A stretch of DNA of 64,000 nt from Candidatus Parcubacteria bacterium. GTDB lineage: Bacteria; Patescibacteriota; Minisyncoccia; Minisyncoccales; JAGLUP01. The notes under the pieces were generated by a model that saw only the letters and a list, made by a program, of their open reading frames with translations, was not told the origin of the DNA and did no database searches. The stretch is taken from positions 124,001 through 188,000 of the forward strand of contig JAGLUP010000002.1 of assembly GCA_023134715.1 (NCBI GenBank), in the 5' to 3' direction. Made by a program: the position numbers and the translations under genes. This document shows positions 16,856-26,246 of this stretch, piece after piece (the first letter of the stretch is position 1; every line of letters starts with the position of its first letter).

Positions 16856-19800
16856 TTGTCAAAAATTGACTTTTTAAAAAAAATGCCTCAACTGAAAAAA
16901 CTTAATCCAGAGCAGGAGAAGGCCGTTAAATGGAAAGACGGGCCGGTTTTGATTATTGCCGGCGCTGGAACCGGAAAAACCACAGCACTGACCCGCAGAA
17001 TAGCTTGGCTTATAGAGCAAAAAATAGCTAAACCAGAAGAAATACTTGGCTTAACCTTTACAGAGAAAGCCGCGGAAGAAATGGATAATAGAGTTAATCA
17101 GCTTTTACCTATCGGATACAGCGAGTTATGGATATCTACTTTTCATTCTTTTTGCGACAGAATCCTCAAGCAACACGGCCTGGACATAGGGCTTTCAACT
17201 GACTTTAAAGTATTAGATGATGTGCAGTCCTGGCTTTTATTCAGGCAGAACTTATCTCAATTTAATTTAGATTATTACCGCCCTCTGGGCAATCCAACAA
17301 AATTTATCCGTGTTTTGCTTAACCATTTCTCCAGATGCAAAGATGAAGAAATATGTCCCGAGGATTATCTGAAATACAGCGATGATTTACGGCTTAATAT
17401 GGACGAGATAGCAGTGGGAAGCAAGGCCATAAAAAGTAAAGACAAAAAAGAAATAGCTCAAATCCAGCAGGAAGCAGACAGAATAAAAGAGGTGGCTGAG
17501 GCATATTTTCTTTATCAAAAACTTTTATTAGACAATAATTCTTTGGATTTCGGAGACCTTATTAATTATTGTTTAAAATTATTTAAAACAAGGCCAAAAA
17601 TTTTAGAAAAATACCGAAAACAGTTTAAATATATTTTAGTAGATGAATTTCAGGACACTAATTGGGCGCAATATGAATTAGTAAAATTATTGGCCTTTCC
17701 CAAAAATAATTTAGCTGTCTCGGCAGATGATGACCAATCTCTCTATCTCTGGAGGGGAAGTTCTTTTAATAATGTCCTGCGGTTTAGGAAAGATTTTCCA
17801 GATACCAAAGAAATAATTTTAATTAGAAATTATCGCTCTCCTCAAAATATACTGGATTTATCATATAAATTTATTCAACTGAATAATCCTAATCGTCTGG
17901 AATATCAGCTTAATGAGGCAGGAAAAATCAATAAAAAACTGATTGCTTGTGAAAAAGACAAAGGTGTTATTGAAGTTCTTTGCTTTAAGACATTGGAACA
18001 AGAAGCAAGGGGAGTGGTAGAAAAAATAGCTCAGATTTTAAAACAAGATAAAGAAGCAAATTTTAATGATTTTGCTATTTTAGTAAGAGCTAATAATAAT
18101 GCTCAACCATTCTGCAAGGAATTAGAAAGAAATGGTTTTCCTTACCAATTTTTGGCCTCAAAAGGCCTGTATTCTAAACCAGTAATTCTGGATATTATTT
18201 CATATTTAAAACTTTTAAATAACTGCTATGAAAATTCAGCTTTTTATCGGGTACTGAACTGTCCTTGTTTTAAAATTTCTTCAGAAGAGATAGCTAAAAT
18301 TACCCAACACAGCCATCGCAAAGGACAATCTATTTATGAGACACTTCAGCAAATTCCCTTAAGTTCTGAACTTAATTTTCTTTTAGGGCTGATTAAAAAA
18401 CATAGAGCTGAAGTTAAGAAAAAAAATATTAGTGAAATTTTTGTGCTTTTTTTGAAAGAATCAGGATATTTAAAAAAACTTGTAAAAAAAGAAAAAGAAA
18501 CAGAGCTTAATTTAATAAACCAATTTTACAATAAAATTAAAAAATTTGAACAATCCCAAGCTGACCCGATTTTAAATAGTTTTATAGAACAGCTTAATTT
18601 AGAGCTGGAATCGGGAGAACAGGGCTCCTTAGAAATTGACGCTCAGGAAGGGCCTGATATGATAAAAATCCTTACTATTCATAAAGCCAAGGGACTGGAA
18701 TTTAAATATGTTTTTTTGGTTAATTTAGTAGATAAACGTTTTCCTTCTTTAGAAAGGAAAGAACCAATTGAAATTCCAGAAAAACTAATAAAAGAGATAA
18801 TCCCGGAAGGAGATATTCACTTGCAAGAAGAAAGAAGATTGTTTTATGTTGGAATGACCAGAGCTAAAAAGGGATTGTTTTTTGCTTGGGCTGATGATTA
18901 TGGAGGAAATAGGAAGAAGAAGCCGTCACGGTTTTTAATAGAGTGCGGTTTAGAGAAAGATGGAAAAGAAATAAAAGAAACTTTAATGCATGAAATCCAC
19001 TCAGCCCAAACCCGCCACAACTTCGCAGATGTTGGCGGGAGCGTTGCGGGCAAGAATTCAAAAAAATCTTTGATTCCTTCTTATTTTTCTTACAGCCAAA
19101 TAGCTGCTTTTCAAAAATGTCCCCTTCAATATAAATTTGCTCATATTTTAAAAATCCCGAGGCAGGGCTCTGCCGCTTTCAGTTTTGGAAGAACAATGCA
19201 TCAAACTTTGTATGAATTTTTAAAAACAATTCAACAAGGAGCTGACGCCAGACAGGCAAGCATTTTCCCAGACACAAATGAGCCAAAATCTTCAGAAGAA
19301 AAAACTTGTTTAAATTTTCAAAACTTATTAGAGATTTATAAAAAGAATTGGATTGATGAATGGTATGAGAACAAACCGCAAAAAGAAAAATACTTTAAAC
19401 AAGGGAAAAAATCTCTTAAAATTTTTTATAATGATTTTTTAAAAAATCAGCCGAACATTCAGATTATAAACAAAAAACCAGCTCTGGAGCAAAGTTTTAA
19501 TCTTAAAATAGGGGATTGGTCTTTAATAGGAAAAATAGACAGAATAGACGCTCTTTCAAATAAAAATAAAGTGGAAATTATAGATTATAAAACAGGGAAA
19601 GCTAAAGATAAATTAAAACCAGAGGAAAAACAACAGCTCTTAATCTATCAAATAGCAACTGAAGAATCTTTGGGATTAAATCCTGTTAAACTCACTTATT
19701 ATTACTTGGAAAACTGCAAGACCATTTCTTTTTTAAGCAGTGAAAAAGAAAAACAAAATTTTAAAGAAAAATTATTAGAATTACTCAACAAAATTAAAAA

Positions 19801-19876
19801 TAGCGATTTTAAACCAACTCCCGGTTGGAATTGTAGATTTTGCGATTTTAAGGACATCTGCGAATATAAGCAGTAA
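16856..19876 (+). CDS. UvrD/Rep-type helicase fused to RecB-like Fe-S nuclease
   Basis: 1006 residues, TTG start at 16856 directly after the previous stop. Superfamily-1A helicase motifs: AGAGTGKTTALTRRI (Walker A), VDEFQDTNWAQYELV (motif II), DDDQSLYLWRG (III), TIHKAKGLEFKYVFL (V) and EERRLFYVGMTRAKKGL (VI). The C-terminal PD-(D/E)XK domain shows GKIDRID and EIIDYKTGKA. One Cys in FQKCPLQYK and three in NCRFCDFKDIC form an AddB-type 4Fe-4S site. One chain thus combines helicase and nuclease for double-strand break processing. Bases 19005-19060 carry a GC-rich inverted repeat between the two parts. Confidence 0.9.
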   Translation: MSKIDFLKKMPQLKKLNPEQEKAVKWKDGPVLIIAGAGTGKTTALTRRIAWLIEQKIAKPEEILGLTFTEKAAEEMDNRVNQLLPIGYSELWISTFHSFCDRILKQHGLDIGLSTDFKVLDDVQSWLLFRQNLSQFNLDYYRPLGNPTKFIRVLLNHFSRCKDEEICPEDYLKYSDDLRLNMDEIAVGSKAIKSKDKKEIAQIQQEADRIKEVAEAYFLYQKLLLDNNSLDFGDLINYCLKLFKTRPKILEKYRKQFKYILVDEFQDTNWAQYELVKLLAFPKNNLAVSADDDQSLYLWRGSSFNNVLRFRKDFPDTKEIILIRNYRSPQNILDLSYKFIQLNNPNRLEYQLNEAGKINKKLIACEKDKGVIEVLCFKTLEQEARGVVEKIAQILKQDKEANFNDFAILVRANNNAQPFCKELERNGFPYQFLASKGLYSKPVILDIISYLKLLNNCYENSAFYRVLNCPCFKISSEEIAKITQHSHRKGQSIYETLQQIPLSSELNFLLGLIKKHRAEVKKKNISEIFVLFLKESGYLKKLVKKEKETELNLINQFYNKIKKFEQSQADPILNSFIEQLNLELESGEQGSLEIDAQEGPDMIKILTIHKAKGLEFKYVFLVNLVDKRFPSLERKEPIEIPEKLIKEIIPEGDIHLQEERRLFYVGMTRAKKGLFFAWADDYGGNRKKKPSRFLIECGLEKDGKEIKETLMHEIHSAQTRHNFADVGGSVAGKNSKKSLIPSYFSYSQIAAFQKCPLQYKFAHILKIPRQGSAAFSFGRTMHQTLYEFLKTIQQGADARQASIFPDTNEPKSSEEKTCLNFQNLLEIYKKNWIDEWYENKPQKEKYFKQGKKSLKIFYNDFLKNQPNIQIINKKPALEQSFNLKIGDWSLIGKIDRIDALSNKNKVEIIDYKTGKAKDKLKPEEKQQLLIYQIATEESLGLNPVKLTYYYLENCKTISFLSSEKEKQNFKEKLLELLNKIKNSDFKPTPGWNCRFCDFKDICEYKQ
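19005..19060 (+). repeat. In-frame GC-rich inverted repeat in the helicase-nuclease gene
   Basis: CCCGCC...GGCGGG with nearby GCGGGC, in frame, in the linker between helicase and nuclease. Its base composition is unlike the gene around it. Confidence 0.55.
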
Positions 19877-19892
19877 AAAAAAGAAACGAATG

Positions 19893-20090
19893 TTATTCAT
19901 CCGCTTCTGTTGCTTTTTTCTTTTGTTCTCCCCACGCTCTGTTTGATTCTCCTATGAGATTATCAATTATTGTATAACCTTGTTTTATTTTTGAAAAAAC
20001 ACTGGAAATTATCATTAATATAAATGCTATTCCCAGCGCTCCCAAAAAAATTTTCCATACTATCCATGTTGTCAATTTTTTAATTTTCAT
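19893..20090 (-). CDS. Small membrane protein (65 aa)
   Basis: One predicted membrane segment (about residues 10-34, IVWKIFLGALGIAFILMIIS) with a basic N-terminus and a charged C-terminal tail (SNRAWGEQKKKATEADE). Convergent with the helicase gene. No ribosome-binding motif; AT-rich -10-like sequences lie upstream. The family is unknown. Confidence 0.5.
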   Translation of the reverse strand: MKIKKLTTWIVWKIFLGALGIAFILMIISSVFSKIKQGYTIIDNLIGESNRAWGEQKKKATEADE

Positions 20091-20304
20091 TTTTTAAACA
20101 ACTATATTTAATAACTATAATAATATATAACAACATTTTTTTAAAAAAAGCAAGCCATCTGTTTGATGGCTTTTAAAAATTCTAGGAAAGAAATATATCA
20201 ACATTTAAAAAAAGGTTCAACTTTCGACGATCGCGGAAAGTTGAACCCCTTTTGATTAGAAATTTAATATGTTAACCACGTAAAATATTTTATTTCCTAC
20301 GGGG
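20091..20304. other. Intergenic region with hairpins
   Basis: Contains GCCATC-tgttt-GATGGC with T's on the minus strand side (20148-20173), a possible terminator, and a family-2 palindrome at 20208-20254. No gene is seen. Confidence 0.5.
20208..20254. repeat. CGATCG-loop palindrome, family 2 (A- and T-flanked)
   Basis: AAAAGGTTCAACTTTC and GAAAGTTGAACCCCTTTT flank ACGATCGCG. The A-tract and T-tract make it a likely bidirectional terminator. Relatives lie at 28298-28346 and 34052-34097. Confidence 0.7.
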
Positions 20305-20424
20305 TTGACATAAAGAGGTTTTTTGATAGATTAAAAGAAGTATAAGTATAAGTATAAATATAAGTATAAATATAAGTATAAGCATAAGTATAAGTATAAG
20401 TAATAAATAGGAGGTACATTAAAA
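20305..20424 (+). promoter_or_regulatory. Promoter and repeat-rich leader of aroD
   Basis: TTGACA (20305), spacer 16, TAGATT (20327). The leader is almost entirely a hexanucleotide tandem repeat (20341-20400), followed by AGGAGGT 10 nt before ATG 20425. Confidence 0.6.
20341..20400 (+). repeat. Ten-copy TATAAG hexanucleotide repeat
   Basis: Ten 6-nt units: seven TATAAG, two TATAAA and one CATAAG. The repeat lies between the promoter and the ribosome-binding site of aroD. Confidence 0.9.
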
Positions 20425-21183
20425 ATGACAAATACTGGAATGACTGGAATGATAGCAGGAGTTATTACCGATGCTACGAAGGAAAACATAATACCGCAAT
20501 TGATAAAAACAAAATTATTAAGAGTAGATTTTGCAGGAATAAGAGTTGATTTATTTGAAAAACAAGACCTGAAAACAATAATGGAAATATTCAGTGAAAT
20601 TCATTATCAGAGAAATGCTGGAGTTAAACTTCCGCGAATTATTGCTACAGTGAGAATAAAAAGAGAAGGCGGCGGGTTTAAAAAAGGAGAAGAAGATCGC
20701 TCGTCGGCATTCGTAAATATAATATCACATTTGGGACGAGGAGATTTTATCGATATTGAGTTATATGCAGAAGAAATAAGAGATATGGTTATTAGGATGG
20801 CAAGAAAACAAGGATTGCGAGTGATTGTATCTTATCACAACTTTGAGGAAACGCCAGGGTATAGCAAACTTAAAAATATTATTAAAAGAGGAACAGAAGT
20901 CGGAGCAGATATAGCAAAGGTGGGAACTTTAGTAAATAGTGACGAGGATATTGCTACCTTAGGAATCACCTTAGATACTTGTAAATATGAAGGAAAGCCA
21001 GCAATTATTCTTCCAATGGGGAAAGACAAAAGATGCAAAGAGGCAAGACTTTCAATGCCGTTTTTAATAAAAAATCGTATTAACTACGGAAGTATTGGTG
21101 ATGCCAACGCGCCGGGACAGCCAACTGTGCAAGAGCTAAGGAACGCATTAAATTTGGCCAGGGAATTACCTTTAGCAATCTAA
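20425..21183 (+). CDS. aroD: 3-dehydroquinate dehydratase, type I
   Basis: 252 residues of the class I dehydroquinase barrel, which dehydrates 3-dehydroquinate to 3-dehydroshikimate through a Schiff base. It shows RIIATVRIKREGGGF, IDIELY, VSYHNFEETP (catalytic His) and ADIAKVGTLVNS (Schiff-base Lys). Substrate-binding Arg/Ser/Gln side chains near INYGSIGDANAPGQPT match the family's GxPGQ end. No other shikimate gene is in the window. The gene stands alone with its own promoter, tandem-repeat leader and terminator. The canonical AGGAGGT site fixes the start. Confidence 0.85.
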   Translation: MTNTGMTGMIAGVITDATKENIIPQLIKTKLLRVDFAGIRVDLFEKQDLKTIMEIFSEIHYQRNAGVKLPRIIATVRIKREGGGFKKGEEDRSSAFVNIISHLGRGDFIDIELYAEEIRDMVIRMARKQGLRVIVSYHNFEETPGYSKLKNIIKRGTEVGADIAKVGTLVNSDEDIATLGITLDTCKYEGKPAIILPMGKDKRCKEARLSMPFLIKNRINYGSIGDANAPGQPTVQELRNALNLARELPLAI

Positions 21184-21192
21184 ATTTTTAAA

Positions 21193-21228
21193 AAACAGCA
21201 TCTCAATGAGAAGCTGTCTTTTTTTTAT
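21193..21228 (+). terminator. Rho-independent terminator of aroD
   Basis: ACAGC-A-TCTC/GAGA-A-GCTGT hairpin followed by CTTTTTTTT. Confidence 0.8.
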
Positions 21229-21245
21229 TCTATTATTTTTTTATT

Positions 21246-21917
21246 CTATTTTGCGATTCGCCATTCTATTTTTGATTCTTTGTCGGCAAACTCCAGCCAT
21301 TCGCTATATTTGTTAATCACATACCATTTCTTTTTTGTTTCCGACCAAACCATTGGATCGCCGTCATAATATGGCTTTTTAACAACTTCTTTTGGCTTTA
21401 ACCTATCAAGCTCCAGCCATTTTTTAAAAACCGTCTCAATAGCATAATCAAGGTTTCTTGACTTTGCCCATTCAGCTACTTTAGTAATTGCTTTTTTTGC
21501 TTTTTCTGTGGAGCCGGCTAATTCTAAAAGCTGTTTCGCAGGTTTGGTGAATCGCGAGTAAATAATTTTTTGCTTTTTAGCGTCTCTTTTTAGTTCTTTT
21601 AAACTTAGTCCTTTTGTTTCAAAATAATGAGTAACAATTTGGCGAATCGCTGTTTCTTGTTTTAATTTTTCATAATATTCAATTTTGCCTTTTTTAAAAT
21701 ATTCTTCAATTTTTTTAGCAATACTCTCTCCCACACCTGAAATTTCTTTAAGGCCTTTGAGCCCCTTTTTTTTATAAATAAAAGAAGCTTCTTTTTCTAA
21801 ATTTTCCAAAGACAAGGCGGCTTTTTCATAGGCCTTTAATTTAAAAGGCATCTCGCCCTTTATTTCAAGAAGTTCTTTTATTTTATATAATATTTGAGCA
21901 ATTTTTTTATTAGTCAT
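21246..21917 (-). CDS. PolX-like helix-hairpin-helix N-terminal domain protein
   Basis: 223 residues. The first 90 or so match the 8-kDa and HhH region of family-X DNA polymerases (IAQILYKIKELLEIKGEMPFK, LKEISGVGESIAKKIEEYFKKG), which bind gapped DNA. The polymerase palm with its paired Asp is absent. The remaining 130 residues are Lys/Trp-rich and end in a Trp-containing domain (DPMVWSETKKKWYVINKYSEW). It may be a DNA-binding adaptor derived from PolX. Confidence 0.65.
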   Translation of the reverse strand: MTNKKIAQILYKIKELLEIKGEMPFKLKAYEKAALSLENLEKEASFIYKKKGLKGLKEISGVGESIAKKIEEYFKKGKIEYYEKLKQETAIRQIVTHYFETKGLSLKELKRDAKKQKIIYSRFTKPAKQLLELAGSTEKAKKAITKVAEWAKSRNLDYAIETVFKKWLELDRLKPKEVVKKPYYDGDPMVWSETKKKWYVINKYSEWLEFADKESKIEWRIAK

Positions 21918-21950
21918 TGTTTATTATATTTTACAACTAATCCGCAAAAT

Positions 21951-21974
21951 AAAAAAGGGTATTTAGCCCTTTTA
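21951..21974 (-). terminator. Terminator of the 21978-22421 gene
   Basis: Read on the minus strand, AAAAGGGC...CCCTTTTTTATTTT, directly after the stop. Confidence 0.7.
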
Positions 21975-21977
21975 TCT

Positions 21978-22421
21978 CTACAAATCAAAAATGTCTATTA
22001 TGTGCGCTGAAGACGCAGCAAGCGACATTGTTAATACTGTTTCTCCAAATTTCTGAAAAGATTCGGCGATTCCTAGTTCCTTAATTTTATATTTCTCGAA
22101 AATGGTTTTGACATTTTTCTTTTTTTCTTCTAAGCTTTTTTCGCTAGTTACCTCTTCAACTATATCCATAATTGCCGCAAACATTATCTTTTTTAGATTC
22201 TCTTCTTCTGGTGTAACAGGCGGTTCTAATATCTCTCTAAATAATCCTGCTAGTTTTTCAGAAAGCATGCCTGCTATTCTCTTTATTTCTTCCTCGCCAT
22301 CATCTCCTTCTTTAAAAAGCTCTCTCATACTTAAATCTTTTACCTTCTGACTCTTTGTTTGTTTTCTTAATATTTCTAATTCTAAAACTTCCTGTATTAA
22401 TTTATCCCTTTCTTTTGTCAT
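21978..22421 (-). CDS. Hypothetical helical protein (147 aa), SD-type accessory gene
   Basis: Unrecognised, highly charged, predicted all-helical and soluble. It begins MTKERDKLIQEVLELEILRK and ends with a less polar segment (VLTMSLAASSAHIIDIFDL). ATG 22421 is preferred over 22430, because GATGATTAAA fits the ribosome-binding motif class seen elsewhere (GGTGATTAAA). It has its own promoter, an attenuator-like leader and a terminator. Confidence 0.6.
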   Translation of the reverse strand: MTKERDKLIQEVLELEILRKQTKSQKVKDLSMRELFKEGDDGEEEIKRIAGMLSEKLAGLFREILEPPVTPEEENLKKIMFAAIMDIVEEVTSEKSLEEKKKNVKTIFEKYKIKELGIAESFQKFGETVLTMSLAASSAHIIDIFDL

Positions 22422-22439
22422 TTTAATCATCTAATATGT

Positions 22440-22552
22440 ATTTATATTTTAAAAGAGCGGAAATCCTCGTGGGATCTCCGCTCTCTTTATTTCCAAGCGG
22501 AGATCATCCATCTTGGATGTTTAATATAACATGAATAGTATCTTTTTGTCAA
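22440..22552 (-). promoter_or_regulatory. Promoter and attenuator-like leader (minus strand)
   Basis: Reading leftwards: TTGACA (22552-22547), then TATATT (22528-22523). The leader then holds CATCC/GGATG, GATCTCCGCT, AGCGGAGATC and a GGATTTCCGCTC-TTTT end. The middle GAGCGGAGATC can pair upstream with GATCTCCGC (antiterminator) or downstream with GGATTTCCGCTC plus T4 (terminator). These folds exclude each other. The ligand or signal is unknown. Confidence 0.55.
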
Positions 22553-22578
22553 TTAAAGCTTAATCGCTTGTTAAAAAT

Positions 22579-22771
22579 TTGACAAACGTTTTTGATTAGT
22601 TTATTATAAAGATGGAAAGAAAAATTGAAAGTTATTTGAAAATTAAATTTACTCTGTTAAAGATCCATTTAACAGAGTAAAGCAAAATCTTGAGTTCAGT
22701 TTTTTAGAGTTGTTCCGACTCTAAATTATGCAACGTAAGTTGCAACTTTGAAAATTTTTTAAATTTTCATT
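22579..22771 (+). promoter_or_regulatory. 16S rRNA promoter and leader
   Basis: TTGACA (22579), spacer 17, TATTAT (22602). The leader has an 11-bp perfect hairpin ACTCTGTTAAA/TTTAACAGAGT (22651-22678). Its 22697-22716 segment pairs with 24395-24414 over 20 bp (two G-U), forming the long-range processing stem around 16S. Confidence 0.75.
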
Positions 22772-24284
<1,513 letters not shown>

Positions 24285-24410
24285 ATTTACTATTTTTAAT
24301 AGTAAAGAGTGTCGATTATGGTTGAAATTTAAAATTTGAATTTTAACTATAGGGAGTTGGTCAAAGCTCCTTAAAGATTGACTATTCTGAGGCCGGGACA
24401 ACTCTAAGAA
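24285..24410 (+). other. 16S trailer with processing-stem arm
   Basis: An A/T-rich trailer. GGGACAACTCTAAGAAACTG (24395-24414) is the right arm of the leader-trailer stem. No tRNA or anti-SD sequence was found in it. Confidence 0.6.
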
Positions 24411-24459
24411 ACTGAAAAATAAAAGCGCCCCGCTTAGCGGGGCGCTTTTATTTTTCAGT
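24411..24459 (+). terminator. Strong bidirectional terminator after 16S
   Basis: A perfect 49-nt inverted repeat: ACTG, an A/T block, GCGCCCCGC, loop TTA, then the complement ending in CGCTTTTATTTTTCAGT. A- and T-tracts on both sides would stop transcription in either direction. Confidence 0.85.
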
Positions 24460-24486
24460 CCTTTATGGTAAAATTAATAAAATAAT

Positions 24487-24873
24487 ATGAAAAAAAGAGC
24501 GCCAAAAATTTTATTGATTGAAGATGAAAAGATGTTATCAGAAATGTATATGGATAAATTTTCTCAAGCAGGATTTGAGGCAATTTTGAGTTCTGAGGCC
24601 AAAAAGGGTTTGAGATTGTTTAAAGGTAAAAAAAAGTTTGATTTAATTGTGCTTGATATTCTGCTTCCTTTAGAAAACGGAATTTATTTTTTGGAAAAAT
24701 TAAGAAATCATAAAAATCCCGCGATTTCCTCAATTCCAGTAATAATTTTTTCAAATTTAGATGACCCAGAAATAGAGAGAAAAGCGCGCAAATTAGGAAT
24801 TGAAGATTATTTAATCAAAACCAATTATACGCCTAATCAAATTGTAAAAGAAATAAAAAAATATTTAAAATGA
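24487..24873 (+). CDS. Stand-alone response regulator receiver
   Basis: 128 residues, a single CheY-like receiver domain: acidic pair in IEDEKM, phosphoacceptor Asp in LIVLDILLP, Ser/Thr region IIFSN, and the conserved Lys in YLIKTNY. It has no output domain and no histidine kinase nearby, so its partner must be elsewhere. It overlaps aspS by 4 bp (ATGA), an unusual operon partner. Confidence 0.9.
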   Translation: MKKRAPKILLIEDEKMLSEMYMDKFSQAGFEAILSSEAKKGLRLFKGKKKFDLIVLDILLPLENGIYFLEKLRNHKNPAISSIPVIIFSNLDDPEIERKARKLGIEDYLIKTNYTPNQIVKEIKKYLK

Positions 24874-26246
24874 AAAGAACATTGATTATTGAAACAATAA
24901 AAAATTCTGGAAAACAAGTAAAAATTTGCGGCTGGGTGAACTCCCGAAGAGACCATGGGAAAATTATTTTCATAGACCTAAGAGATAAAACAGGTTTAGT
25001 ACAGGTTGTTCTTAGCAACAGTTTAGAATCAGCGCAAAATTTACGAGAAGAATGGGTTGTTGAAATAACAGGCAAAGTAAATGAAAGACCGAAAGGAATG
25101 GAAAATTCAAAAGCTGAAACAGGAAAAATAGAAATTAAAGCTGAAAAATTAAAAATCCTGTCTGAAGCAAAAACTCTGCCTTTTGACATAAATACTGATG
25201 GTTATAAAATAAATGAAGAAAAACGATTAAAATACCGTTATTTAGATTTAAGAAGGCATAGATTGAAAAAAAATCTGGAAATGCGGCATAGGGTTATTCA
25301 GTTTATGAGAGAATTTTTAATCAAACAGGATTTTACTGAAGTTGAAACCCCGATATTAACTAAATCAACCCCGGAAGGAGCCAGAGATTTCTTAGTGCCG
25401 GCCCGATTGCAGCCAGGAAAATTTTACGCGCTTCCTCAATCTCCGCAACAATATAAGCAACTTTTAATGGTTGCGGGACTGGAAAAATATTTTCAAATTG
25501 CCAGATGTCTGAGAGACGAAGACCAAAGAGCTGACAGGCAGGCAGAACATACTCAATTAGATATTGAAATGTCTTTTGCTGACCAAGAAGATATTATGTC
25601 TTTAATAGAACAATTATATATAGATTTAACAAGTAAATTATTTCCTCATAAAAAAATCCAAAAAATTCCTTTTCCTCGGATTACTTACAAGGAAGCGATT
25701 AAAAAATATAAAACAGACAGGCCTGATTTAAGAAAGGACAAATCAAATCCTGATGAACTAGCTTTTGCCTTTATTACTGATTTTCCAATGTTCCAATATC
25801 ATAAAAAAGATAAAAAGTGGGGAGCCGAGCATAATCCATTCACCCTCCCGCAAACCGACAATATCCAAAAAATCAAAAAAAATCCAAAAGATATTTTAGC
25901 ATATCAATATGATATTGCTTTAAACGGCTATGAAATCGGCGGAGGAGGTTTGCGAACTACAAATTTAGATATTTTAACAGCTGTTTTTGAAATTTTAGGC
26001 CATAAGAAAAAAGACATAGAAAAAAACTTTGCTAATTACTTTAAAGCGTTTTCTTATGGCGTTCCTCCTCACGGAGGGATTGCCATGGGGATTGACAGAT
26101 TTTTAACTGTTGTTTTGAATGAGCCAAATATTAGAGAAGTAATTGCTTTTCCAAAGACAGGAGATAACCGCGACTTAATGATGGAAATTCCTTCAACAGT
26201 AGAAAAAAAACAACTTAAAGAACTGCATCTTAAAATTGATGAATAA
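24870..26246 (+). CDS. aspS: Aspartyl-tRNA synthetase, bacterial type without GAD domain
   Basis: 458 residues. The N-terminal OB anticodon-binding domain (VKICGWVNSRRDHGKIIFIDLRD) is followed by a class II core (RYLDLRR, motif 2 FQIARCLRDEDQRADRQAEHTQ, motif 3 GIAMGIDRF). It charges tRNA-Asp (or Asp/Asn if non-discriminating). Bacterial AspRS normally has an inserted GAD domain of about 130 residues. Here YKTDRPDLR is followed almost directly by ELAFAFITDFPMF, so that insertion is missing and the chain is correspondingly short. The start overlaps the response regulator, and the stop overlaps the next gene. Confidence 0.93.
   Translation: MKRTLIIETIKNSGKQVKICGWVNSRRDHGKIIFIDLRDKTGLVQVVLSNSLESAQNLREEWVVEITGKVNERPKGMENSKAETGKIEIKAEKLKILSEAKTLPFDINTDGYKINEEKRLKYRYLDLRRHRLKKNLEMRHRVIQFMREFLIKQDFTEVETPILTKSTPEGARDFLVPARLQPGKFYALPQSPQQYKQLLMVAGLEKYFQIARCLRDEDQRADRQAEHTQLDIEMSFADQEDIMSLIEQLYIDLTSKLFPHKKIQKIPFPRITYKEAIKKYKTDRPDLRKDKSNPDELAFAFITDFPMFQYHKKDKKWGAEHNPFTLPQTDNIQKIKKNPKDILAYQYDIALNGYEIGGGGLRTTNLDILTAVFEILGHKKKDIEKNFANYFKAFSYGVPPHGGIAMGIDRFLTVVLNEPNIREVIAFPKTGDNRDLMMEIPSTVEKKQLKELHLKIDE

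Noticed and set aside
20341-20400. CRISPR array
   Set aside because: It is a pure 6-nt tandem repeat without spacers. No direct repeats with unique spacers and no cas-like genes occur in the window.
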